DNA of 10,858 bases, taken from assembly GCA_965120375.1 (NCBI GenBank), contig CBCPMW010000010.1, positions 1 through 10,858 on the forward strand. Direction: 5' to 3'. The DNA comes from CASPLG01 sp965120375. GTDB taxonomy: Bacteria > Bacillota > Clostridia > Oscillospirales > Acutalibacteraceae. The translations under genes and the position numbers were made by a program. Below the pieces are notes generated by a model. It saw nothing but the letters and a program-made list of their open reading frames with translations. It did no database searches and was not told the DNA's origin. This document shows, in pieces, positions 5,327 to 10,858 of the stretch (its first letter is position 1; each line of letters begins with the position of its first letter).

Positions 5327-7288
5327 TTAATATTCAAGAGTCTTTGTAAACCCATTTTTAAGTTGAACTTTGTACATATTGTAGTAAATTCCCTTTTTTC
5401 TCATTAATTCATAGTGGTTTCCTTGCTCAGCTATTTCTCCTTCACTGATTACAACTATATTATCAACATTTCTGAGCGTACTTAGTCTATGAGCGACTAT
5501 AAACGTAGCTTTGTTCAGCGTTAAAGATTCTAGACCTTTTTGGATATTTGCTTCTGTTTTTGTATCTACAGAAGCTGTTGCTTCATCTAAAATTAAAATT
5601 TTATGTTTTGCAAGAATAGCTCTAGCTATAGTCAAAAGCTGTTTTTCCCCGTGAGAAATATTATCAATTAATTCGTTTACTTCGGTCAAATAGCCGTTTG
5701 GCAAGGCATTTATAAAACTATCTGCACAGGCAAGTTTCGCGGCTTTTATTACCTCTTCGTCACTACTTTTTAAGTTTCCATACCTTATATTTTCCATGAT
5801 ACTTCCACTAAACAGCCACGGTTCTTGAAAAACAATCCCAAAAAGCGAATATATATCTTTTCTACTAAAATCTTTTATATTATACCCATCTATTAATATC
5901 TCGCCATCTTCTACATCATAAATACCAGTTAAAAGCTTTATAATAGTTGTTTTCCCAGCTCCGGTTGCACCAGCTATCCCAACTTTTTGTCCTGGCTCAA
6001 CTGTTAATGAAAAATTTTTTATAGTCGGTTTTCCTTTTACATAACTAAAACTCACATTTCTAAATTCAATTTTCCCAGATATTACAGCTTCTTTTGACTC
6101 AGTCTTCCGAACTTTTTTTAATTTTACCTCTAAATTTTGGAATTTTCTTTCATTTAGATTTTTTACTGAACCTAAAGTACAGTTTTCGGTAAAATTATAT
6201 TCCAAATCTCTGTTTTCTTGCACCTCAAATCTTTTATTTTTTATTATAACTGGGAATTCAGGATCTTTTCTGATTTCTTTTTCATTTAAAAATCTAAATA
6301 TACGTCCCACAGAAACATATACTTGTTGAATCATTTTAGAAGCACTACACATAGTCATGAATGGTTTCATAATTTGATTTGAATATCCCAGAAAAGCAAA
6401 AATACTTCCAATAGATATATATCTAACAGCTACAAAGTAACATCCAACTATACAGATACATATATATGTAAGATGCGACATAAATTCCATTATAGGTGAA
6501 ATAAACCCAGAAAAAAAACTAGATTTCCAGCTAAGATCATACATTCTTTGATTCATATCTTTAAATTTTTTCAAAACTTGAGTTTGACCATTAAATGCCC
6601 TAATAATACAGTGAGTCGAATAAGTTTCTTCAATATATGAGTTCATTGTTCCTATACTTTCTTGGTAATCTTCAAAATACTTCCTAGTTTTTTTCAAAAT
6701 AAAAAGCGTACATATAATCCCAAAAGGAGTCCCTAAAAATGAAATTAAACTCATTTGCCAGCTTATTTTTATCATCATAAACAAAATTCCAAAGAACATA
6801 AGTATAGACTGAAGAAAGACTGAAGAAAAGCTAGTAACAGATGAAACTAAAACATCCGTATCGTTTGTAGCAACTGATAAAATTTTACCTTGCATATTAT
6901 TTTGAAAATATTCCGGATGAAGACGTCCTATTTTTTCTGAAATCTGTTTTTTAAGCCGGTATGTAAAATCAACTGAAATCTCCGATATCATATAAGACAC
7001 AACCGACTGACACAGTAAAAGTACAGAATACATAAAAAAAAGAAGTAATATGTTTTTAAGTATTTCTAAAAAATCAAAAGAACCACCAGCAATCAAAGCA
7101 ATTGATCCACTAGAAATAATATTTATTAGTTTTGCAGATATTAATGGAGCAAAAATATTAACTACTGCTTCCGGTATTGAAAGAACTGTAGAAAGAATCA
7201 TTTTAAATCGGTATTTATATGTGTACTTTTTTATAAATTCTCTTGCTTTTTCTTTAGAAATGTCATGCTCAGAATCTGGGTTAATCAT
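5327..7288 (-). CDS. ABC exporter half-transporter, subunit with the active ATP site residues
   Basis: The product is 653 residues, from the ATG at 7288. That start is chosen because GAGGAGG lies 8 bases upstream and because it overlaps the stop of the preceding exporter gene (ATGA). An ABC type I membrane domain spans about 25-330 (six predicted helices) and the ATPase domain about 405-640. Motifs: Walker A GATGAGKTT (440-448), Q-loop Q488 (VFQEPW), signature ISHGE (544-548, degenerate against LSGGQ), Walker B ILILDEA with catalytic E569, and H-loop H600 (IVAHR). The linker between the domains (about 335-405) is longer than usual and basic. With its partner it forms a heterodimeric exporter, probably for drugs, lipids or peptides; the substrate cannot be told from sequence. 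It lacks an N-terminal C39 peptidase domain, so it is not a classical bacteriocin-processing exporter. Confidence 0.93.
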   Translation of the reverse strand: MINPDSEHDISKEKAREFIKKYTYKYRFKMILSTVLSIPEAVVNIFAPLISAKLINIISSGSIALIAGGSFDFLEILKNILLLFFMYSVLLLCQSVVSYMISEISVDFTYRLKKQISEKIGRLHPEYFQNNMQGKILSVATNDTDVLVSSVTSFSSVFLQSILMFFGILFMMIKISWQMSLISFLGTPFGIICTLFILKKTRKYFEDYQESIGTMNSYIEETYSTHCIIRAFNGQTQVLKKFKDMNQRMYDLSWKSSFFSGFISPIMEFMSHLTYICICIVGCYFVAVRYISIGSIFAFLGYSNQIMKPFMTMCSASKMIQQVYVSVGRIFRFLNEKEIRKDPEFPVIIKNKRFEVQENRDLEYNFTENCTLGSVKNLNERKFQNLEVKLKKVRKTESKEAVISGKIEFRNVSFSYVKGKPTIKNFSLTVEPGQKVGIAGATGAGKTTIIKLLTGIYDVEDGEILIDGYNIKDFSRKDIYSLFGIVFQEPWLFSGSIMENIRYGNLKSSDEEVIKAAKLACADSFINALPNGYLTEVNELIDNISHGEKQLLTIARAILAKHKILILDEATASVDTKTEANIQKGLESLTLNKATFIVAHRLSTLRNVDNIVVISEGEIAEQGNHYELMRKKGIYYNMYKVQLKNGFTKTLEY

Positions 7289-9561
7289 AATTTTACCTCC
7301 TCTTCTAACTGAGATTTGGCAATTTCTCTGTATTCTTTGCATCTTTTAATAAGTTCCCCATGATTCCCACAGTCTACAATTCTACCTTTATCTAAAACTA
7401 TAATTTTTTCAGCATCTAGTATTGTAGCTATCCTTTGCGAAACAAAAATCATAGTCGCATTTTTTCTAAATTTTTTTATATTTTCTCTGATTTTTATTTC
7501 ACTTATATAGTCCATAGCAGAAAAACTATCGTCAAAAATATAAACTGGAGTATTTCTGAGTAAAGCCCTAGCTATAGATATTTTTTGTTTCTGACCACCA
7601 GATAAATCTTTTCCATCTTGTGATATTTTTCTTTTTAAGTCATCTTTATTTGAAACCAAGCTACAAAGCTCCGATTCTTTTACACATTTAAATAGATTTT
7701 CATCGCTTAAATTTTGATTTGAATATCTAAGATTGTGGTCTATATTCCCAGAAAAAATAAAACTTTTTTGAGGAACATAAGTTATTTTTTCCCTAAGTTT
7801 ATGCTGAAGTACATCTTTTATATTTATGTCATCTATAGTAATTTCCCCAGAAGTTACATCAAAAACTCTAGTAATTAAACTTACAAGCGTAGATTTTCCC
7901 GACCCTATAGGACCGACAATTGCAACAGTTTCACCTTTATTTATACAAAAACTTATATCTTTAAGGACCATATTTTCTTTTTCCCCATAAGTAAACCAAA
8001 CATCCTTAAAGCAAATACTTGATTTAAAATCATTTTCACTAAAAAATTTACAATTTTCCTGTTTAGGATCTTTTACAGATGGCTTAATATCAAGAATTTC
8101 TATAACTCTGTCTATTGATATAAGGTAAACAGGAACTGACGAAATAAAAACACCAATCATCATAAACGCCCCGATAATCATAGACGAATACTGAAGAAAA
8201 GCCATCAGATCACCAATTTGCATATTTGACTGTGCAATTTCTTTACTGCTAAACCATATAATAAGAAGCCCAAAAAAATTCATAACAACCACCAAACACG
8301 GAGACAAACGCAAAACTAATGAGTTTACATAGGAAGAAATATTAGAAAATTCTTTATTTAATTTATCGAACTTTTCTTCTTCCCATTGAATATTCCCAAA
8401 AGATGTAACAACCATTATCCCCGAGAGCCTTTGCCTAAGCACTAAATTAAATTTATCTAATATTTTTTGCAATAGCTCCATCTTTGGTAAAATTTTTATA
8501 AACATAGCTAAAATAATAAAAACTGAAATTACTGCACCTAAAATTATAATAAAACTCAAAACTTGACTTTTTTTTACAGACATATATGTTCCTGCTATCA
8601 GCATAATCGGCGGAACAACTATCGAAGTAATAGACATTACAGCTTCTTTTACCTGATTCACATCATCAATTGTCCTTGTTATAAGTGAAGACACCCCTAT
8701 TTTATCAAATTCTTTCTGAGAAAAATTTTCTATTTTACTAAAAACGTCCTCTCTGAGTTTTTTTAATATTCCTGATGAAACCTTACAAGATAAAAAGTTC
8801 TCTAAAATAGTAAAAATTAAAGCAACAGCCGCAAAGGACATCATTAAAAGACCGGTTTTTAAAATATAATTCCTCTGAAGTTTAGAAATATCCATCCCTA
8901 GCTCTATGTAAATTTGTTTACCTATCGCAGCAGCTGCCTGATACTTATCAAATTTTAAGTCTTCATCTTTTTCTTCAAATTCACTCATTGGCAAACTTTC
9001 AAAGTCTAAAAGTATATCGTATAGTCCGTTTAAATCTATAAAAAACTCATTTTGGTCAAAATAAAAATATTTTTCACTTAAACTATTTTTACCTAAATAC
9101 CTAAATAATCTAGAGATAGCTTCTAAAAAAATTCCGTCTAGCTGCGTCCTTCGCTTGTAAAAATCACTTTTAAGAATATACATATCAGATTTGAAAGCAT
9201 TTTTATATTTGCTAGTTATTTTTTCTTTCAAATTCGAGATTTCATTTTCTTGTAAAAGGTCTGATCTACTTAAAGCTTTTTTATCATTATCCCAAAAATA
9301 ATAGGAATTCTCTAAAATTTCTTTTTCCTGTTCCGTCATAAAATTAGAAAAAAAATCATATGCTTTTTGAGGCATAACTTCAAAAGAAGGATTTTTTATT
9401 CCGTTCTGTCTTACTCCAACGTCAACAATATCAGACATAAGTGTCGGTAAAAATAATGCACAGGACTGAATTATCAAAAAATTAAGCCAAATTGCAATTA
9501 CCATAAATCTATAGGGAAGAATATATTTACAAAGCTTTTGAATTTTTTTAAAAATCCCCAT
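7285..9561 (-). CDS. ABC exporter half-transporter with large extracytoplasmic insert and degenerate ATP site
   Basis: The product is 758 residues. The ATG at 9561 has AGAGG 5 bases upstream; the upstream in-frame GTG (9582) has no ribosome binding site. The first membrane helix is at about 20-45. An insert of about 175 residues (55-230), charged and aromatic, then replaces the normally short first external loop before the second helix (233-255). The ATPase domain follows from about 515: Walker A GPIGSGKST (550-558), Q598, perfect LSGGQ (653-657), Walker B YIFDD with Asp678 in place of the catalytic Glu, and Gln709 in place of the H-loop His (FVSQR). These changes make its own ATP site inactive or slow, while its LSGGQ completes the active site of the partner at 5327-7288. 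This pattern is known from TM287/288, LmrCD and BmrCD. The BmrD subunit also has an external domain at this place. Confidence 0.93.
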   Translation of the reverse strand: MGIFKKIQKLCKYILPYRFMVIAIWLNFLIIQSCALFLPTLMSDIVDVGVRQNGIKNPSFEVMPQKAYDFFSNFMTEQEKEILENSYYFWDNDKKALSRSDLLQENEISNLKEKITSKYKNAFKSDMYILKSDFYKRRTQLDGIFLEAISRLFRYLGKNSLSEKYFYFDQNEFFIDLNGLYDILLDFESLPMSEFEEKDEDLKFDKYQAAAAIGKQIYIELGMDISKLQRNYILKTGLLMMSFAAVALIFTILENFLSCKVSSGILKKLREDVFSKIENFSQKEFDKIGVSSLITRTIDDVNQVKEAVMSITSIVVPPIMLIAGTYMSVKKSQVLSFIIILGAVISVFIILAMFIKILPKMELLQKILDKFNLVLRQRLSGIMVVTSFGNIQWEEEKFDKLNKEFSNISSYVNSLVLRLSPCLVVVMNFFGLLIIWFSSKEIAQSNMQIGDLMAFLQYSSMIIGAFMMIGVFISSVPVYLISIDRVIEILDIKPSVKDPKQENCKFFSENDFKSSICFKDVWFTYGEKENMVLKDISFCINKGETVAIVGPIGSGKSTLVSLITRVFDVTSGEITIDDINIKDVLQHKLREKITYVPQKSFIFSGNIDHNLRYSNQNLSDENLFKCVKESELCSLVSNKDDLKRKISQDGKDLSGGQKQKISIARALLRNTPVYIFDDSFSAMDYISEIKIRENIKKFRKNATMIFVSQRIATILDAEKIIVLDKGRIVDCGNHGELIKRCKEYREIAKSQLEEEVKL

Positions 9562-9591
9562 CAACCCCTCTTTTTTTACCACTTTTATATT

Positions 9592-9620
9592 ATTTTAGCA
9601 CAAAATTCTGATCTTTTAAA
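9592..9620 (-). promoter_or_regulatory. Candidate sigma-A promoter of the exporter operon
   Basis: On the minus strand TTTAAA (9620-9615), 17 bases, TAAAAT (9597-9592), about 30 bases before the ATG at 9561. The -35 matches consensus at four of six bases. It overlaps the left arm of the inverted repeat at 9618-9638, so a regulator bound there would affect it. Confidence 0.4.
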
Positions 9621-9644
9621 CACTAAATCTTTGTGTTTGAAACA
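9618..9644. promoter_or_regulatory. Possible operator: nested inverted repeats between divergent genes
   Basis: AAACAC (9618-9623) and GTGTTT (9633-9638) are inverted with 9 bases between. TGTTTGAAACA (9634-9644) is a second, overlapping 11-bp palindrome. They lie over the -35 of the exporter promoter and 20-26 bp upstream of the -35 of the peptidase gene, a usual place for a repressor or a dual regulator. The A/T-rich context makes chance inverted repeats common. Confidence 0.35.
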
Positions 9645-9663
9645 TTTAAATTTTGTTTTTGTA

Positions 9664-9692
9664 TTGAAGTAGCAAAATAAATAATATATAAT
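9664..9692 (+). promoter_or_regulatory. Sigma-A promoter of the C39-like peptidase gene
   Basis: TTGAAG (9664-9669), 17 bases, TATAAT (9687-9692). The -10 is perfect and the spacing ideal. The first in-frame ATG (9691) falls inside the -10, which rules it out as the start and supports the ATG at 9712. Confidence 0.7.
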
Positions 9693-9711
9693 GCTCAGCG
9701 AGGTGAAAAAT

Positions 9712-10479
9712 ATGAATGTTTTAAAATATTTTATCTTATTGTCTTGTTTTCTTCTTTTATCTTCTGATTTTAATGAATCATATCCAATGCCATCTGATGT
9801 AAATGCTCAGGAAGATAGCTATCCATCTTCCTACTGTATAGAGAATGTCCCATATATAGATCAAAGCAAACTTGTATCTGGTTGCGAATCAGTTAGTGCA
9901 ACTATGCTTTTAAATTATTGGGGTTACAATATCTCAGAAGAAGATTTTTATGATAATATGCTTGTCCATAAAAATTGGTATTACGATAGTTACGGAAATA
10001 TGTTCGCTGCTGATCCAAACTCTGCGTATGTTGGAGATGCTCGTAAAAAAAGAGGGGAAAATTGCGGATTTGGCTGTTATTTACCAGCTCTAATGAATGC
10101 TATAAACAAAGTTGTCGATCCTAATAAACATATTGTGGTAAATGAAACTGGTTCAAATATCGACAATTTATGTGATACTTATATCAGCAGAGGTTTCCCA
10201 GTTTTGACTTTCGCAACTATAGGTATGGTTCAACCTACTCCAAGCCAAAGATGGACAATTTCTTTTGTAGACGGAAATTCAAATATGAAAATTGGAGATA
10301 AGTTTACTTGGCTTGCACGTGAGCACTGTATTTTGCTAATAGGCTACGACGAAGATTCTTATATTTTCAATGATCCATACCAAAACCAGGCACATACATA
10401 CGTCCCTAAAAACTTGTTTAAAAGAAGGTTTGACGAAATGGGAAAACAGGCTCTATCTATCATACCAATTTTACAATAG
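9712..10479 (+). CDS. Secreted C39-like cysteine peptidase
   Basis: The product is 255 residues, from an ATG with GAGGTG 6 bases upstream. A signal peptide (hydrophobic core 4-18) probably ends after VNA at residue 32. The mature protein matches the papain-like C39_2 peptidase family: an oxyanion-hole Gln in PYIDQ (Q51), catalytic Cys58 in SGCESVSATMLLNYWGY, His205 in REHCILLIGYD and Asp221 in IFNDPY. Spacing and order (Q, C, H, D) are right for an active enzyme acting outside the membrane; the substrate is unknown. Cysteines at 118, 122, 154 and 206 might form disulfides. The gene is divergent from the exporter pair and shares its regulatory region, which could link the two functions, but there is no small precursor-peptide gene beside them. 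It ends at a strong terminator and is monocistronic. Confidence 0.85.
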   Translation: MNVLKYFILLSCFLLLSSDFNESYPMPSDVNAQEDSYPSSYCIENVPYIDQSKLVSGCESVSATMLLNYWGYNISEEDFYDNMLVHKNWYYDSYGNMFAADPNSAYVGDARKKRGENCGFGCYLPALMNAINKVVDPNKHIVVNETGSNIDNLCDTYISRGFPVLTFATIGMVQPTPSQRWTISFVDGNSNMKIGDKFTWLAREHCILLIGYDEDSYIFNDPYQNQAHTYVPKNLFKRRFDEMGKQALSIIPILQ

Positions 10480-10518
10480 AGACTTAAGTTTAAGTTGATT
10501 TTTAAGCATTTTTACAAA

Positions 10519-10561
10519 AAATTGTTTGGATCTCGCTTTGAAGATCCAGACAAATTTTTTT
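10519..10561 (+). terminator. Intrinsic terminator of the C39-like gene
   Basis: TTGTTTGGATCT (10522-10533) pairs with AGATCCAGACAA (10542-10553), 12 pairs with one G-U and an 8-base loop, followed by T7 (10555-10561). The T run ends one base before the tRNA promoter's -35. Confidence 0.9.
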
Positions 10562-10562
10562 A

Positions 10563-10591
10563 TTGACAAAATCTTCCGAGTCATATATAAT
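10563..10591 (+). promoter_or_regulatory. Perfect-consensus sigma-A promoter of the tRNA gene
   Basis: TTGACA (10563-10568), exactly 17 bases, TATAAT (10586-10591). The tRNA begins 12 bases after the -10, so the 5' leader is only a few bases long. Full consensus fits a strong, constitutive stable-RNA promoter. Confidence 0.9.
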
Positions 10592-10603
10592 AGTTCTGCT
10601 TGC

Positions 10604-10678
10604 GGCTCGTTGGTCAAGCGGTTAAGACACTGGCCTCTCACGCCGGTAACATGGGTTCGACTCCCATACGAGTCACCA
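10604..10678 (+). tRNA. tRNA-Glu, anticodon CTC
   Basis: A complete cloverleaf of 75 bases including an encoded CCA (10676-10678). Acceptor GGCTCGT pairs with ACGAGTC (one G-U). The anticodon stem CTGGC/GCCGG encloses the 7-base loop CTCTCAC, placing anticodon CTC at 10637-10639 (codon GAG). The T arm is ATGGG-TTCGACT-CCCAT. The body (GTTGGTCAAGCGGTTAAGACAC) is the typical Firmicutes tRNA-Glu type. It has its own promoter and is a single-gene unit. A CTC isoacceptor is an extra, since a TTC tRNA can read both Glu codons. Confidence 0.96.
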
Positions 10679-10684
10679 ATTTTC

Positions 10685-10730
10685 TTATCAAAAGAGGATC
10701 TTTTGTGTCTAAAAGATCCTCTTTTGATAA
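10685..10730. terminator. Perfect 20-bp inverted repeat, probable bidirectional terminator
   Basis: The arms 10685-10704 and 10711-10730 are perfectly complementary over 20 bp, with a 6-base loop (GTGTCT). The core AAAAGAGGATCTTTT supplies U runs inside the stem on both strands. There is no separate T tract outside the stem. It sits 6 bases after the tRNA and about 100 bases beyond the 16S rRNA end, so it can stop both. Confidence 0.75.
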
Positions 10731-10830
10731 CCCCGCAGCCAACTAACCAAACGACAAAACCACTACCTTCAAGCATAAGAGACCTCAAAAATTAAACAAG
10801 AGAAAAAGGAAAGAGAAAATAAACTCCATA

Positions 10831-10858
10831 GAAAGGAGGTGATCCAGCCGCACCTTCC
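10831..10858 (-). rRNA. rrs: 16S ribosomal RNA, 3' end only (cut by window end)
   Basis: Read on the minus strand the last 28 bases are the universal 16S 3' terminus: GGAAGGTGCGGCTGGATCAC followed by the anti-Shine-Dalgarno CTCCTTTC. The exact mature end may be one or two bases further left. Transcription runs leftward into the window. The 100 bases between it and the inverted repeat at 10685-10730 contain no tRNA and no 23S start. Confidence 0.93.

Noticed and set aside
7285..9561. Bacteriocin or lantibiotic exporter with peptidase domain
   Set aside because: Neither ABC subunit has an N-terminal C39 domain, and no precursor peptide or modification enzyme is present nearby.
9718..9747. Lipoprotein signal (LLSC at residues 9-12) in the C39-like protein
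   Set aside because: The cysteine comes too early, within the hydrophobic core, and the residue at -2 does not fit a lipobox; a type I cleavage after VNA is more likely.
10471..10788. 105-codon minus-strand ORF across the tRNA
   Set aside because: Its middle (GSRTHVTGVRGQCLNRLTNEP) is the translation of the antisense of the tRNA-Glu, a common annotation artefact; no ribosome binding site supports it.
10526..10795. 89-codon plus-strand ORF over terminator, promoter, tRNA and inverted repeat
   Set aside because: It runs through non-coding elements that are each well supported and has no ribosome binding site.

Overview
The window comes from a low-GC, endospore-forming member of the Clostridia (Firmicutes). 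The support is: both dipicolinate synthase subunits; a SpoIIQ-like forespore peptidase; strong purine-rich Shine-Dalgarno sites matching the ACCTCC anti-SD visible in the partial 16S rRNA at the right edge; consensus sigma-A promoters; and A/T-rich intrinsic terminators. No species assignment can be made from the sequence alone.

Left region (1-2750), all on the minus strand: four small genes I do not recognise. One is cut by the window start and has a signal peptide. The other three each have one N-terminal hydrophobic segment followed by a helical, charged domain. Three transcription units here (starting at 808, 2090 and 2644) share an upstream module: hexamers close to TTTACA repeated every 11 bp. 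Two of them are near-identical copies that also carry a 13- or 14-base A tract. These genes look richer in G+C than the rest of the window (for example 32 G/C in 1801-1860 against 11 in 7021-7080). A 42-codon start-less open stretch at 990-1115 may be a gene remnant.

Middle region (2771-5305), sporulation: dpaA-dpaB (minus strand, overlapping by 4 bases) make dipicolinic acid, which the mother cell supplies to the forespore. A SpoIIQ-like LytM/M23 protein is divergent from them. In known systems SpoIIQ works in the forespore membrane and pairs with SpoIIIAH across the intermembrane space. A bidirectional terminator separates this block from the next.

Right-middle region (5327-10561): a translationally coupled pair of ABC exporter half-transporters (minus strand). 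Their nucleotide-binding motifs are complementarily degenerate, the mark of an asymmetric heterodimer, and the upstream subunit has an extracytoplasmic insertion of about 175 residues. Divergent from it is a secreted C39-like cysteine peptidase. The shared intergenic region carries an inverted repeat overlapping the likely exporter promoter, so the two could be co-regulated; this is inference.

Right edge (10563-10858): a tRNA-Glu (CTC anticodon) with a perfect-consensus promoter, then a 20-bp perfect inverted repeat that could terminate in both directions, then the last bases of a 16S rRNA gene transcribed leftward. No 23S follows that 16S end; instead it runs into the convergent tRNA. This means either an unlinked 16S gene or an assembly join at an rRNA repeat. 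No CRISPR array, insertion sequence or integrase was seen.
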